This document shows, in pieces, positions 51,808-60,610 of a DNA stretch of 64,000 nucleotides. The notes below the pieces were generated by a model. It saw only the letters and a program-made list of their open reading frames with translations. It did not search any database and was not told the DNA's origin. The position numbers and the translations under genes are program-made. The DNA is taken from positions 26,616 to 90,615 of the forward strand of contig JAIYDD010000217.1 in the NCBI GenBank assembly GCA_027487675.1. Direction: 5' to 3'. This stretch comes from Acetobacteraceae bacterium. GTDB taxonomy: Bacteria > Pseudomonadota > Alphaproteobacteria > Acetobacterales > Acetobacteraceae. Each line of letters opens with the position of its first letter. Positions within the stretch are counted from its first letter, which is position 1.

Positions 51808-52509
51808 ATGTCCCTCATCCGCCCCGCGCCCGACGCCGGCACCACCGCCCTGCCCTTCGGCAGCACGGTCTACCAGCGCGTGCACGAGCACCTGCGGGCC
51901 GAGATCATCGCCGGCCGGCTCGCCTCCGGCACGCGCCTGAAGATCCAGGACCTCGCGACCCGCTACGGCCTGTCGCACATGCCGGTGCGCGAGGCGCTGC
52001 AGCAGCTGCAGGGCGAGGGGCTGGTGGTGATGGCGCCGAACCGCGGCGCCACCGTCCGCCGGATGGATGCGCGGTTCGTCCGCAACCTGTTCGGCATCCG
52101 CGAGGCGCTGGAGGGCTACCTGACGCGCCTGGCCGCCGGCGCGCTGGCGGGGGAGGACATCGCGCGGCTGCGCGGGATCCAGGCGGAGCTGCGCGCCGCG
52201 CACGCCACCCGCGACATCCAGGCCGTGGTGCGCCTCAACCGCGCCTTCCACCGCACGATCGAGGCCGCGTCCGGCAATGACGAGGCGATCCGGCTGCTCG
52301 ACCTGCACAGCGACCTGATCGGCGCGCTGCGCACCCGCGTGGGCTACCGCCCGGGCCGGGTGGAGACGGTGCTGGCGGAGCACGACGCGCTGGTCGAGGC
52401 GCTGGCCGCCGGCGACGCCGCGGCCGCGGGCGCGATCCACGACCGGCACATCCGCGGCGCGCGGGACGACATCGTCGCGGCGATGGCGGAGGCCGACGAC
52501 GCGACGTGA
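51808..52509 (+). CDS. GntR-family regulator (FCD subfamily), regulator 2
   Basis: A 233-residue FCD-type GntR regulator. The DNA-binding domain is VYQRVHEHLRAEIIAGRLASG with LSHMPVREALQQLQGEGLV, and the effector domain has NRAFHRTIEAASGN, a Zn- or acid-binding segment. ATG 51808 follows ccaggaagccgag; an ATG at 51757 is also in frame but would add 17 residues. It faces dehydratase 1 and is followed by two TctC-type binding proteins and dehydratase 2, which it may all control. Confidence 0.82.
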   Translation: MSLIRPAPDAGTTALPFGSTVYQRVHEHLRAEIIAGRLASGTRLKIQDLATRYGLSHMPVREALQQLQGEGLVVMAPNRGATVRRMDARFVRNLFGIREALEGYLTRLAAGALAGEDIARLRGIQAELRAAHATRDIQAVVRLNRAFHRTIEAASGNDEAIRLLDLHSDLIGALRTRVGYRPGRVETVLAEHDALVEALAAGDAAAAGAIHDRHIRGARDDIVAAMAEADDAT

Positions 52510-52556
52510 AGCGGGCGCGGCCGCGTGCCGCGCCGGAACGGGGGAGGAGACGAGGC

Positions 52557-53507
52557 ATGCAACGACGTGCGCTGGTCGCCGCGATCGCGACGGCCGGCTT
52601 CGCGCGCCCCGCGCCCGCGCAGGGCGTGCCGGCCGAGATCCGGATGATCGTGCCCTTCGCCGCCGGCGGCGCCACCGACCTGCTGGCGCGGCGCCTGCAG
52701 CCGGTGCTGGAACCCCGCGGCCATCGGCTGGTGGTCGAGAACCTGCCCGGCGGCGGGTCCATGGTGGGGATGAGCCGCGTGGCGCAGTCGCGCCCCGACG
52801 GCCGCACGCTCGGCATGGGGTCCTCCGGCCTGATCGGGCAGATCGTCGCCAACGAGATCCCGCTGCGCTTCGAGCAGTTCGCGCCGCTGGTCCGCGTGGC
52901 GATGGACCCGCTGGTGATCGTGACGGGCGGCGCATCCCGCTTCGCCCGCTTCGACCAGGCGGTGGCGGAGATGCGGGCGGGCCCCGGCCCGTCCATGGGC
53001 GCCGCCGGGCCGCGCGGCACCATCGGGCATCTGCGGCTCGCCGGCATCGCCGGGCAGGTCGGCGGGCAGTTCACCTATGTCGGCTATCCCGGCGCGTCGC
53101 GCGTCGCCACCGAGCTGATCGGCGGCCATCTCGACCTGGCGATCGTCAAGCCGAACGACGTCTTCGGCCAGATCCGCAGCGGCGCGCTGCGCGTGCTGGC
53201 GGTGGTGGAGGAGGAGCGGCTGCGCCAGCTGCCGGAAGTGCCGACCGTGGTCGAGCTCGGCCTGCGCGCGCATCCCTTCGGGCTGCTGACCCAGATGACC
53301 TTCGTCAACGCGCCGGCCGGCCTGCCGGCCGAGCTGCGCGCGGGGCTGCTCTCGCTGCTGCGCGAGGCGGTGCTTTCGCCCGAATACCAGGCGCGGTCGC
53401 ATGACGACGGCTACATCGCCGACGGCCTGGCCGGCGATGCGCTGGACGCCGCCATCGCCGAGACCGCCACCGCCATCCGCACCGCGCAGCAGAAGGTGAC
53501 GTCATGA
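52557..53507 (+). CDS. TctC/Bug-type binding protein, orphan 1
   Basis: A 316-residue periplasmic binding protein with a short leader (MQRRALVAAIATAGFARPAPAQG). The Bug pattern is present: IRMIVPFAAGGATDLLAR, VVENLPGGGSMVGM, RPDGRTLG and GPSMGAAGPRGTIGHL. There is no TctA or TctB nearby. ATG 52557 follows ggggaggag. Its TGA overlaps the next tctC-type gene by four bases, a tandem pair of binding proteins that could have different ligands but share a distant permease. Confidence 0.85.
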   Translation: MQRRALVAAIATAGFARPAPAQGVPAEIRMIVPFAAGGATDLLARRLQPVLEPRGHRLVVENLPGGGSMVGMSRVAQSRPDGRTLGMGSSGLIGQIVANEIPLRFEQFAPLVRVAMDPLVIVTGGASRFARFDQAVAEMRAGPGPSMGAAGPRGTIGHLRLAGIAGQVGGQFTYVGYPGASRVATELIGGHLDLAIVKPNDVFGQIRSGALRVLAVVEEERLRQLPEVPTVVELGLRAHPFGLLTQMTFVNAPAGLPAELRAGLLSLLREAVLSPEYQARSHDDGYIADGLAGDALDAAIAETATAIRTAQQKVTS

Positions 53508-54475
53508 CCCGCCGCCGCACGTTCCTCGGCGCCGCCGCGGCGCTGCCCCTGGCGCCGCTGGCCGCGCGCGCGCAATCCTTCCCGACGCGGCCGGTGCGCA
53601 TGGTGATCGGCTTCCCGCCGGGCGGCGGGTCGGACCAGGTCGGGCGACCGCTGGCGGCGCGGATGCCGGACCTGCTCGGCCAGCAGATCGTCGTCGAGAA
53701 CCGCGGCGGCGCCAACGGCAACCTGGCGCTGGAGCACACCGCGCGCAGCGCGGCCGACGGCTACACGATCTGCCACGTCAACAACTCGGTGATCGCGATC
53801 AACCCGCTGCTCTATCGCAACCTGCCCTTCAACGTGCTGGAGGATTTCGAGCCGCTGGGGACGGTGACGCTGGGCGGGCTGATCATCACCGTGCCGGCCA
53901 CGCTGCCGGTGCGCACGCTGCCGGACTTCGTGGAATATGCGAAGGCGCGGCCGGGGCAGCTGAATTTCGGCTCCGGCGGGCAGGGCAGCATCACGCATCT
54001 GGGCTTCGAGCTGTTCGTGCGCGCGGCCGGGCTGAACATCGTGCACGTGCCCTATCGCGGCAGCGCGCCGGCGCTGCAGGACATGCTGGGCGGGACGATC
54101 CACCTGATGGTGGACGGCGTGAACGTCTCCAAGGCGATGATGGATGCGGGGCGGGTGCGGGCGCTGGCCTTCCTCGGGCCGCAGCGCCATCCGCTGCTGC
54201 CGGAACTGCCGACCGCGGCCGAGCAGGGGCTTCCCGCCGTGCTGGTCGGCGGCTGGCAGGGCTTCGTGGCGCCGGCGCGCACGCCGCCCGCCGTGCTGGA
54301 CCGGCTGGAGGCCTCGCTGAAGCACGCGGTGGAGACGGAGGAGGTGCAGCGCATCTTCACCGCCGGCGGCACCATCGGCCAGTTCCAGGACCGCCGCACC
54401 ATGGCACGCCTGATCCGGGAGGAGCTGGCGCGCTGGCGGCCGATCATCGCCGATCTCGGCCTGACGCTGGACTGA
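53504..54475 (+). CDS. TctC/Bug-type binding protein, orphan 2
   Basis: A 323-residue Bug-family protein with a Tat-like leader (RRRTFLGAAAALPLAPLAARAQS). Conserved segments are PVRMVIGFPPGGGSDQVGR, VVENRGGANGNLALEH, ADGYTIC and LNFGSGGQGSITHLGFELF, with the ligand-contacting backbone loop. It overlaps its neighbour by four bases. It resembles the first only in family features, so it is not a recent duplicate. Confidence 0.87.
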   Translation: MTRRRTFLGAAAALPLAPLAARAQSFPTRPVRMVIGFPPGGGSDQVGRPLAARMPDLLGQQIVVENRGGANGNLALEHTARSAADGYTICHVNNSVIAINPLLYRNLPFNVLEDFEPLGTVTLGGLIITVPATLPVRTLPDFVEYAKARPGQLNFGSGGQGSITHLGFELFVRAAGLNIVHVPYRGSAPALQDMLGGTIHLMVDGVNVSKAMMDAGRVRALAFLGPQRHPLLPELPTAAEQGLPAVLVGGWQGFVAPARTPPAVLDRLEASLKHAVETEEVQRIFTAGGTIGQFQDRRTMARLIREELARWRPIIADLGLTLD

Positions 54476-54486
54476 GCGGCCCCGAC

Positions 54487-54518
54487 GGCCGCAGGGCCGC
54501 AGGGCCGCAGGGCCGCAG
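54487..54518. repeat. Four 8-bp tandem repeats (GGCCGCAG)
   Basis: The octamer GGCCGCAG is repeated four times in the gap between the second binding-protein gene and the dehydratase-2 gene, ending 30 bp before the latter's ATG. It is GC-rich and may vary in copy number. Confidence 0.8.
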
Positions 54519-54548
54519 GCCTGAACCGGCGCCGCAGGAGGATCAAGG

Positions 54549-55724
54549 ATGCGGATCACCCATGTCGAGCCGATCGTCGCCGATGCCGGGTGGCGGACCT
54601 TCTCCTTCCTGAAGCTCGCCACCGCCTGCGGCGTCGTCGGCTGGTCCGAGTACAACGAGGATTTCGGCTCGAAGGGCCTGTCCGACATCATCCGCGCGCT
54701 GAGCCCCCTCCTGATCGGGCAGGATCCGCGCCGCAGCGAGGCGATCGTGGCGCGGCTGCATGTCGCGACGCGACAGGCGCGCGGCGGGCTGAACCAGCAG
54801 GCGATCGCCGCGATCGAGAACGCGCTGTTCGACATCCGCGGCAAGGAAGCCGGCAAGCCGGTGGCCGCGCTGCTCGGCGGGCCGGTGCGCGAGCGGATCC
54901 CGCTCTACTGGTCCCATTTTGGCACCTACCGCGTCAGCCAGCGCGGCAAGGGCTTCCTGCCCGAGCTGCTGACGCATGACGATTTGGCGCGCCACGCGGC
55001 GGAGGTGAAGGCGGCCGGCTTCCGCTGCTTGAAGACCAACACCATGCCGGTCCGCGACGGGCGGCTGCAATGGTTCAACCCGGGCTTCGGCCGCACGCCG
55101 GGCTGGCCGGAGCTGAACTGGGATCCGCAGGTGCTGGCCGACATGGCGCTGCAGCTGCGCACCATCCGCGACGCCGTGGGCCCCGGCTTCGGCATCATGC
55201 TCGACACCAACTTCCACTACCGCACCGAAGGCTTCCTGCGCGTGGCGGAGGCGGTCGCGCCCTTCGGCCTGACCTGGCTTGAGATCGACACGCATGACGC
55301 GGCGAGCCTGGCGGTGATCCGCCGCCGGGCGCCCTGCCCCATCGCGTCCTGCGAGACGCTGCACGGGCGGCGCGACTTCCGGCCCTACCTCGAGCACTAC
55401 GCGATGGACGTGGCCATCGTGGACGTGCCCTGGAACGGCATCGGGGAGAGCGTGAAGATCGCCGCGATGGCCGATGCGTGGGAGATCAACTGCGCGCCGC
55501 ACAATTTCTACGGCCATCTGTGCAGCTTCATCAGCGCGCATTTCTGCGCCGCGATCCCGAACTTCCGGATCATGGAGATCGACCTCGACAGCACGCCCTG
55601 GCGCGACGAGTTCGTCAGCCACCCGCCGGTGATCGAGGATGGCTGCTTCGTGCTGCCCGATCGCCCGGGCTGGGGCTGCGAGGTGAACGAGGCGGCGCTG
55701 CGCGCCCGGCCGCCGCGCGGCTGA
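54549..55724 (+). CDS. Mandelate racemase/muconate lactonising enzyme family, member 2
   Basis: A 391-residue enolase-superfamily protein, different in sequence from member 1. The capping domain contains NQQAIAAIENALFDIRGKEAG; the barrel has CLKTNTMP (a Lys base), IMLDTNFHY, LEIDTHD and CETLHGRRDF, then INCAPHNFYGH. The Asp/Asn/Glu series fits Mg2+ binding; some side chains differ from member 1, so the chemistry may differ. GGAGG stands before ATG 54549. It closes the second catabolic operon. Confidence 0.8.
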   Translation: MRITHVEPIVADAGWRTFSFLKLATACGVVGWSEYNEDFGSKGLSDIIRALSPLLIGQDPRRSEAIVARLHVATRQARGGLNQQAIAAIENALFDIRGKEAGKPVAALLGGPVRERIPLYWSHFGTYRVSQRGKGFLPELLTHDDLARHAAEVKAAGFRCLKTNTMPVRDGRLQWFNPGFGRTPGWPELNWDPQVLADMALQLRTIRDAVGPGFGIMLDTNFHYRTEGFLRVAEAVAPFGLTWLEIDTHDAASLAVIRRRAPCPIASCETLHGRRDFRPYLEHYAMDVAIVDVPWNGIGESVKIAAMADAWEINCAPHNFYGHLCSFISAHFCAAIPNFRIMEIDLDSTPWRDEFVSHPPVIEDGCFVLPDRPGWGCEVNEAALRARPPRG

Positions 55725-55911
55725 CCGCGCCTCGCCTGCCGGGCAGCGCGCCGTCGCTGCCGATGCCCGCCCGCCGGCCCGGATGCCGCGGCGGGCGCAG
55801 GCGTCCCGCGGCTCGCCATGCCTGCCGAGGCGGGCGACCGTCTGGACATCGGCGGCCGGATCGGGGGGGGGCAGGCGGCGCGGCTTTCGGCGGCGGGCAG
55901 TGGTTTTCCAC

Positions 55912-55940
55912 TTGCCAGATCGAACGTTCGGTCTTATCTG
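55912..55940 (+). promoter_or_regulatory. Promoter with operator between -35 and -10
   Basis: TTGCCA (55912-55917) and TATCTG (55935-55940) are spaced by 17 bp. Between them lies the palindromic operator AGATCGAACGTTCGGTCT (55917-55934), seven of nine or more paired positions. A second copy sits downstream. TetR binding here would block RNA polymerase, which is the expected autoregulation. Confidence 0.65.
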
Positions 55941-55944
55941 GGCT

Positions 55945-55966
55945 CTAGATCGAACGCCCGTTCTAG
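55945..55966 (+). promoter_or_regulatory. Second operator copy before tetR
   Basis: The half-site AGATCGAACG, also in the first operator, recurs here, followed by CC and CGTTCTAG, giving GAACG-CC-CGTTC inside CTAGA...TCTAG. It lies 8 bp before the tetR ATG. Two similar dyads separated by about 28 bp suggest binding of two TetR dimers. Confidence 0.6.
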
Positions 55967-55973
55967 GAACCCC

Positions 55974-56564
55974 ATGTCCAGCACCGACCCCCGCTCCGCC
56001 GCCCGCGGCCCCGACCGCCGCGCCGAGATCCTCGACACCGCCAGGCGCCTCTTCGCCGAGCGCGGCTTCCACGCCACTTCGATGCGCGACCTCTGCGCCG
56101 CGCTCGGGATGAGCGCGGGCAACCTCTACCATTGGTTCCCCTCCAAGCAGGCGATCATCGCCGCCTTCGTCGAGGCCGATAGCGCCGAGACCGCCGCGCG
56201 CTTCGCCGTGCTCTCGGCAGCCACGGACCTGCGCGGCGCGCTGGCGGAGCAGGTGCTGGGCGACGTGGCCCTGACCAGCGAGGAGGAGGTCCGCCTCATC
56301 CTCGAAGTCTATGCCGCCGCCCTGCGCGACCCGGCCCTGGCGCCCCTGGTCCGCGACGCCGAGGCCGCGGCCCGCACCCAGCTCGCCGAACTTCTGCAGC
56401 GCGCCGGGGTGCCCGACCCGGACGCACGCGCCGTGCTTGTCATCGCCCTGATCGACGGGCTGATTTCGCGCCGCGCGCTGGAGCCCGGGCGTGACCTCGG
56501 CGACCTCGCCCGCCCGCTCGCCGCCATGTTGCGCGGGCTGCTCGGCCCCGGGGACGCGTCGTGA
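55974..56564 (+). CDS. TetR-family repressor
   Basis: A 196-residue TetR-type regulator. The helix-turn-helix is ILDTARRLFAERGFHATSMRDLCAALGMSAGNLYHWFPSKQAIIAAF (about residues 17-63). The C-terminal ligand domain is divergent, as usual. ATG 55974 follows two dyads that look like its operators. Its TGA overlaps the GTG of the MFS/ABC fusion gene. It most likely represses the whole efflux operon and is released by an exported compound. Confidence 0.9.
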   Translation: MSSTDPRSAARGPDRRAEILDTARRLFAERGFHATSMRDLCAALGMSAGNLYHWFPSKQAIIAAFVEADSAETAARFAVLSAATDLRGALAEQVLGDVALTSEEEVRLILEVYAAALRDPALAPLVRDAEAAARTQLAELLQRAGVPDPDARAVLVIALIDGLISRRALEPGRDLGDLARPLAAMLRGLLGPGDAS

Positions 56565-58951
56565 CCGGCCGCTCCACCGGTGCGCGCCGGCTGCTCGCGC
56601 TCCTGCTCGCCCGCACCGGCATCGCCCGCCTGGGCGACCAGATGGGGACGGTGGTCTATGTCTGGGCGGCGCTCGAGACCGGCGGCGCCTTCTGGGCCGG
56701 CGTGGTCGGCGCCGCCGCCTTCGCCCCGGCCGCCTTCGGCGCGGCGCTCGGCGGGCCGCTGGTCGCGCGGCTCGGCGGGCCGGCGATCTTCCTCGCGGCC
56801 GGGATCGCCAATGCCGTGGGGGCCGCGCTGCTCGCCTGGCTGCTGCTCGGCGGTGCGCCGGCGCCCTGGCTGATCGCCGCCATCGTCGCGGCCTCCGCTA
56901 TGCTCGACCTGCCCGCGATCGTCGCCGCGGAGAGCCGCCGGCCGGAACTCGCCCGCCTCGCCCGGGTCCGGCTGTTCCGCCTCAACGCCTGGGATGACCT
57001 GCTGGAGCAGGGTGCCACCGTCGCCGGGCCGGCGCTGGGCGGCGTGGCGCTCGTGGCGCTGGGCGCGGGCCAGGCGGCATTGGTCGTGGCCGGCCTCGCG
57101 GCGCTGGCGCTGATTGCCACGCTGGCCACGCTGCCGGCGCTGCGCGCGCCACGCCTGGCACCGCCCCCGGCCCTGCCGGCGCTGCGCCAGGCCGCTGGCG
57201 CGCTGCGCGCGGACCCCGCCATTCTCTGGACGCTGGCGCTGAGCGCGGTGGGCCTCGCGCTCTTCCTCGCGCTGGAGATCGTTGTGCTGCCGGCGGCCTT
57301 GCGCGCGGCGGGCGGCGGGCCGGACGACGCCACGCTGTTCCTCGCGGCCCTCGGCGCCGGCGCCATCCTGGGCGGCATCGGTCTCGCGGTGCTCGGTGCG
57401 CGGCTGGAGCGGGCGCCGATCGGCCCGCTCTTTGCCGCGGGCCTCGCCGGCCTCGCCCTCGGCACCGCGGCGGTGGCGCTCGCGCCGCTCGCACCGGCCG
57501 CGCTGCTCGGCGGCGGGCTGCTCGCCGGCCTCGCCGTCGCGCCGCTGACGCCGCTGGTGATGACGCTGGTGCAGACGCGCCCGCCACGCGCGCTGCGCGC
57601 CCATGCGCTCGGCCTCGCCCAGGCGGCGATGATCGCCGGCGCGCCGGTCGCCGCCATCGCGCTCGGTCTCGCCGCCGAGGTGGCGGACCCGCGCGCGCTG
57701 CTGCTCACCGTGGCCGCGCTGTTCGGCGCGCTCGCGCTCGCCGCGCTGGCCGCCCGGCCGCTCGCCGCCTCGCTCACCGCCCCCATCTGGGCATCGAAGG
57801 AGACCCAAGTGACCACGCCCGCCCCGGCGCGCCCCTCGCTGGCCCGCGCGTCCCTGCTGATGGAATGGCGCCGCTACCTCGCGGCCGTCATCGCCGTCGC
57901 CTTCTCCGGCCTGCTCGTGCTGGTGCAGGTGGCGCTGCTGCTCGGCCTGTTCGGCACCGTCACCACGGTGATCGACCGCGGCCGCGCCGATCTCTGGGTG
58001 GTGGATGCCGGCACCCGCAGCTTCGACCTGGCGCGCGACATGCCGCGCCGCGTCGAGACGCTGGTGCGTGCGCATCCCGAGGTCGAGCGGGTGGAGCCGC
58101 TGGTGCTCGGCATGGGCGACTGGCGCACGCCGCAGGGCGGGCGTGTGAGCGTGACGCTGGCCGGCTTCGACACCCGCGCCGAGGGCATCGCGCTGCCCGC
58201 CGACCTCTCGCCCGCGCTGCGCCAGGCGCTGCAGCAGCCTGGCGCGGTGCTGGCCGACGCGACCGACCTCGCCAAGCTCGGGCTCGAGGGCGGCGCGCGC
58301 ATCGCGGAGGTGAACGGCCAGCGCGTCGAGGTGGTCGGCGTCGTCGAAGGCTTCCGCAGCATCGGCGGCGCCACGCTGCTCGCCTCCCGCGCCACGGCGC
58401 AGGCGCTGCTGGGCGGGCAGGATCCGGAGCGCGTCGGCTACCTGACGCTGCGGCTCGCGCCGGGCGCGGACCGCCAGCGCGTCGCCGCCGAGCTGGAGGC
58501 GCGCATCCCCGGCGTGCGCGTCATGACGCCCGAGGACCTCTCGGCGCTGTCGCAATCCTACTGGCTGATGGAGAGCGGCACCGGCGTCGGCTTCCTGTTC
58601 TCGACGCTGCTCGGCCTTGCGGTCGGGGTGGCCATCACCAGCCAGACGCTGCGCGCCGCCGTGCTGGGCTCCTTGCGCGAATATGCGACGCTGCGCGCCC
58701 TCGGCGTGCCGCTCGGCGCGCTGCGCGGCGTGGTGCTGGAGCAGTCCTTCTGGATCGGCCTCGCCGGCCTCGCGCTGACCGCCGTCGCCGCCGCGCTGCT
58801 GCTGTGGGCCGCGGCCGCTGTCGTCGCCGTCGCCGTGCCCTGGTGGGCGGCGGCCGCCACCGCCGCCTTCACCCTGATTGTCGCCCTCGGCTCGGGCTTC
58901 CTCTCGCTCGGGCCGCTGCTCAAGACCGAACCCGCGGAGCTGCTGCGATGA
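56561..58951 (+). CDS. In-frame MFS transporter-ABC permease (DevC-like) fusion
   Basis: A single 796-residue frame. Residues 1 to about 410 form an MFS-type 12-helix protein (LARTGIARLGDQMGTVVYVWAALE at the start). From about residue 417 the sequence is a MacB/FtsX-type permease like DevC: LMEWRRYLAAVIAVAFSGLLVLVQ, a large periplasmic domain to about residue 670, then three helices. No stop separates the halves. A GTG at 57809 with AAGGAG seven bases upstream lies at the junction, so the permease may also start there. It overlaps tetR upstream and the ATPase gene downstream by four bases. Confidence 0.8.
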   Translation: MTGRSTGARRLLALLLARTGIARLGDQMGTVVYVWAALETGGAFWAGVVGAAAFAPAAFGAALGGPLVARLGGPAIFLAAGIANAVGAALLAWLLLGGAPAPWLIAAIVAASAMLDLPAIVAAESRRPELARLARVRLFRLNAWDDLLEQGATVAGPALGGVALVALGAGQAALVVAGLAALALIATLATLPALRAPRLAPPPALPALRQAAGALRADPAILWTLALSAVGLALFLALEIVVLPAALRAAGGGPDDATLFLAALGAGAILGGIGLAVLGARLERAPIGPLFAAGLAGLALGTAAVALAPLAPAALLGGGLLAGLAVAPLTPLVMTLVQTRPPRALRAHALGLAQAAMIAGAPVAAIALGLAAEVADPRALLLTVAALFGALALAALAARPLAASLTAPIWASKETQVTTPAPARPSLARASLLMEWRRYLAAVIAVAFSGLLVLVQVALLLGLFGTVTTVIDRGRADLWVVDAGTRSFDLARDMPRRVETLVRAHPEVERVEPLVLGMGDWRTPQGGRVSVTLAGFDTRAEGIALPADLSPALRQALQQPGAVLADATDLAKLGLEGGARIAEVNGQRVEVVGVVEGFRSIGGATLLASRATAQALLGGQDPERVGYLTLRLAPGADRQRVAAELEARIPGVRVMTPEDLSALSQSYWLMESGTGVGFLFSTLLGLAVGVAITSQTLRAAVLGSLREYATLRALGVPLGALRGVVLEQSFWIGLAGLALTAVAAALLLWAAAAVVAVAVPWWAAAATAAFTLIVALGSGFLSLGPLLKTEPAELLR

Positions 58952-59664
58952 ACGCCGAACCCACCATCCGCCTCAGCGCCATCGAGCGCAGCTTCACGCA
59001 AGGCAGCGTCACCGCACGCGTGCTGAAGGGCATCGACCTCGCGGTGCGCCCGGGCGAGCTGACGCTCATCATGGGGCCCTCCGGCTCGGGCAAGTCCACG
59101 CTGCTGGCCGCCGCTTCCGGCCTGCTGCGGCCGAGTGCCGGCCGGGTCGAGGTGCTGGGCACTGAGCTCTGGGCGCTGGACGCGGGCGCGATCGACCGCT
59201 TTCGCCTGGAGCATTGCGGCTTCGTCTTCCAGGGCTTCAACCTGTTCGCGGCGCTGACCGCCTTCGAGCAGGTGGTCTACCCGCTCGGCTTCTCCGGCAT
59301 CACCGGGCGCGAGGCGGCCGCGGCGGCCGCCGAGGCGCTGGATGCGGTCGGCCTCACCAAGCGCGCCCATCTCTATCCCGCAGCACTTTCGGGCGGCGAG
59401 AAGCAGCGCGTGGCGATCGCCCGCGCGCTGGCCAAGCGGCCGCGCCTGCTGTTCGCGGACGAGCCCACCTCCGCGCTCGACAAGACCAATGGGGAGGCGG
59501 TGGTGGCGCTGCTGAAGGAGGCCGCGCATGGCCGCGGCACCACCGTGCTCTGCGTCAGCCACGACCCGCGCCTGATCGCGCATGCCGACCGCGTGCTGCG
59601 CATCGAGGACGGCCTCGTCACCAGCGACGAGCGCCCCGATCCCGCCAAGCCCATCCTTCACTGA
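58948..59664 (+). CDS. ABC exporter ATPase (DevA/LolD/MacB-like)
   Basis: A 238-residue ATPase. Walker A is MGPSGSGKST, Q-loop VFQGFNLFAALTAFEQVVYP, signature LSGGEKQR, Walker B LLFADEPTSALD, switch His in CVSHDPR. The FNLFAALT and the absence of a long C-terminus put it with DevA/LolD/MacB-type exporters rather than importers. It overlaps the permease gene and partners with the FtsX-like domain there. The operon also makes the HlyD-type adaptor and the outer-membrane protein, a complete envelope-spanning pump. Confidence 0.9.
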   Translation: MNAEPTIRLSAIERSFTQGSVTARVLKGIDLAVRPGELTLIMGPSGSGKSTLLAAASGLLRPSAGRVEVLGTELWALDAGAIDRFRLEHCGFVFQGFNLFAALTAFEQVVYPLGFSGITGREAAAAAAEALDAVGLTKRAHLYPAALSGGEKQRVAIARALAKRPRLLFADEPTSALDKTNGEAVVALLKEAAHGRGTTVLCVSHDPRLIAHADRVLRIEDGLVTSDERPDPAKPILH

Positions 59665-59677
59665 GGAGCCAACGAAG

Positions 59678-60610
59678 ATGTCATTCCGTCGAATCCTGAT
59701 GGCCGGGGCGCTCGGCCTGGCCGTGGTCGGCGTGGCGCTGCCGCTGCTCGACACCGGCGCGCCGGCACAGCCTGTCCCGGCCGCACCGATCAGCGCGCCG
59801 CTTGCCGCCGGCCGCGGCGTGCTCGACATCCGCGGCGGCCTGACGCAGATCGCCGCGGCGCGCGACGGCATCGTCGCGGAGGTGCTGGTGGAGGAGGGCG
59901 CGCGCGTCAGCGCCGGGCAGCTCCTCGCCCGGCTGGACGACCGGCTCGTCCGCGCCCAGCACGCCGTCGCCGTGGCCGAACTCGCGGAACGCGCGGCCGC
60001 GATCGGCGTGCTCGAGGCGCGGCTCGCCGGCGCGCTGCGCGAGCAGGCCCGCGCCGCCGATGCCGTGCGCGCCAATGCCGCCGCGCGCCAGCTGCTGGAC
60101 CAGGCGACCACCGAGGTCGCGGTGCTGCGCGCCGAGATCGCCGCCCGCCAGGCCGAGCGCGACAGCGCCGCCGCCCGGCTGCGCGCCGCCGCCGAGGAGG
60201 TCGAGGCGCGGGAGGTGCGCGCGCCGGCCGACGGCACCATCATCCGCCGCAGCGCGCGGCCGGGCGATGGCGTCTCCACGCTGCAGGTCAGCACGCTGTT
60301 CTGGTTCGCGCCCGAGACGCCGCGCATCGCCCGCATCGAGGTGGACGAGGCGCATGCGGCGCGGCTGCGCCCCGGCCTGCCGGCCGAGGTGACGCTGGAA
60401 CTGGCCGAGGCCGGGGGCGCGCGCTGGCAGGGCCGGGTGCAGCAGGTGGGTGCGGCCTTCGCGCCGCGCCGCGTGCAGGTCTACGAACCGCGGGAGCGCG
60501 GCGATGTGCGCGTGCTCGAAGCGGTGCTGGCCTTCGAGGGAGAGGCGCCCGCGATGCCGCTCGGCACGCGTCTCGTCGCCCGCATCCTGCCCGAGGGAGC
60601 CGGCCGATGA
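59678..60610 (+). CDS. HlyD-type periplasmic adaptor (DevB-like)
   Basis: A 310-residue membrane-fusion protein with an N-terminal anchor (ILMAGALGLAVVGVALPLL). The lipoyl half-motif is AARDGIVAEVLVEEGARVSAGQLLARLDD, then a long Ala/Arg-rich coiled coil (about residues 85-180) and the second lipoyl half VRAPADGTIIRRSARPGD, followed by the beta-barrel. ATG 59678 follows gagg. It links the inner-membrane permease to the outer-membrane factor. The next gene overlaps by four bases. Confidence 0.87.
   Translation: MSFRRILMAGALGLAVVGVALPLLDTGAPAQPVPAAPISAPLAAGRGVLDIRGGLTQIAAARDGIVAEVLVEEGARVSAGQLLARLDDRLVRAQHAVAVAELAERAAAIGVLEARLAGALREQARAADAVRANAAARQLLDQATTEVAVLRAEIAARQAERDSAAARLRAAAEEVEAREVRAPADGTIIRRSARPGDGVSTLQVSTLFWFAPETPRIARIEVDEAHAARLRPGLPAEVTLELAEAGGARWQGRVQQVGAAFAPRRVQVYEPRERGDVRVLEAVLAFEGEAPAMPLGTRLVARILPEGAGR

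Larger units (their letters stand above)
55725..55973. promoter_or_regulatory. 249-bp gap with the promoter-operator of the efflux operon
   Basis: It contains a run of nine G (55863-55871) and the promoter-operator of the tetR-led operon described next. The left part shows no features. No gene was seen. Confidence 0.5.

Noticed and set aside
57781..57812. Annotating the MFS and ABC permease as two separate genes
   Set aside because: There is no stop codon between them in the given sequence; a sequencing error is possible, so it is reported as a fusion and flagged.
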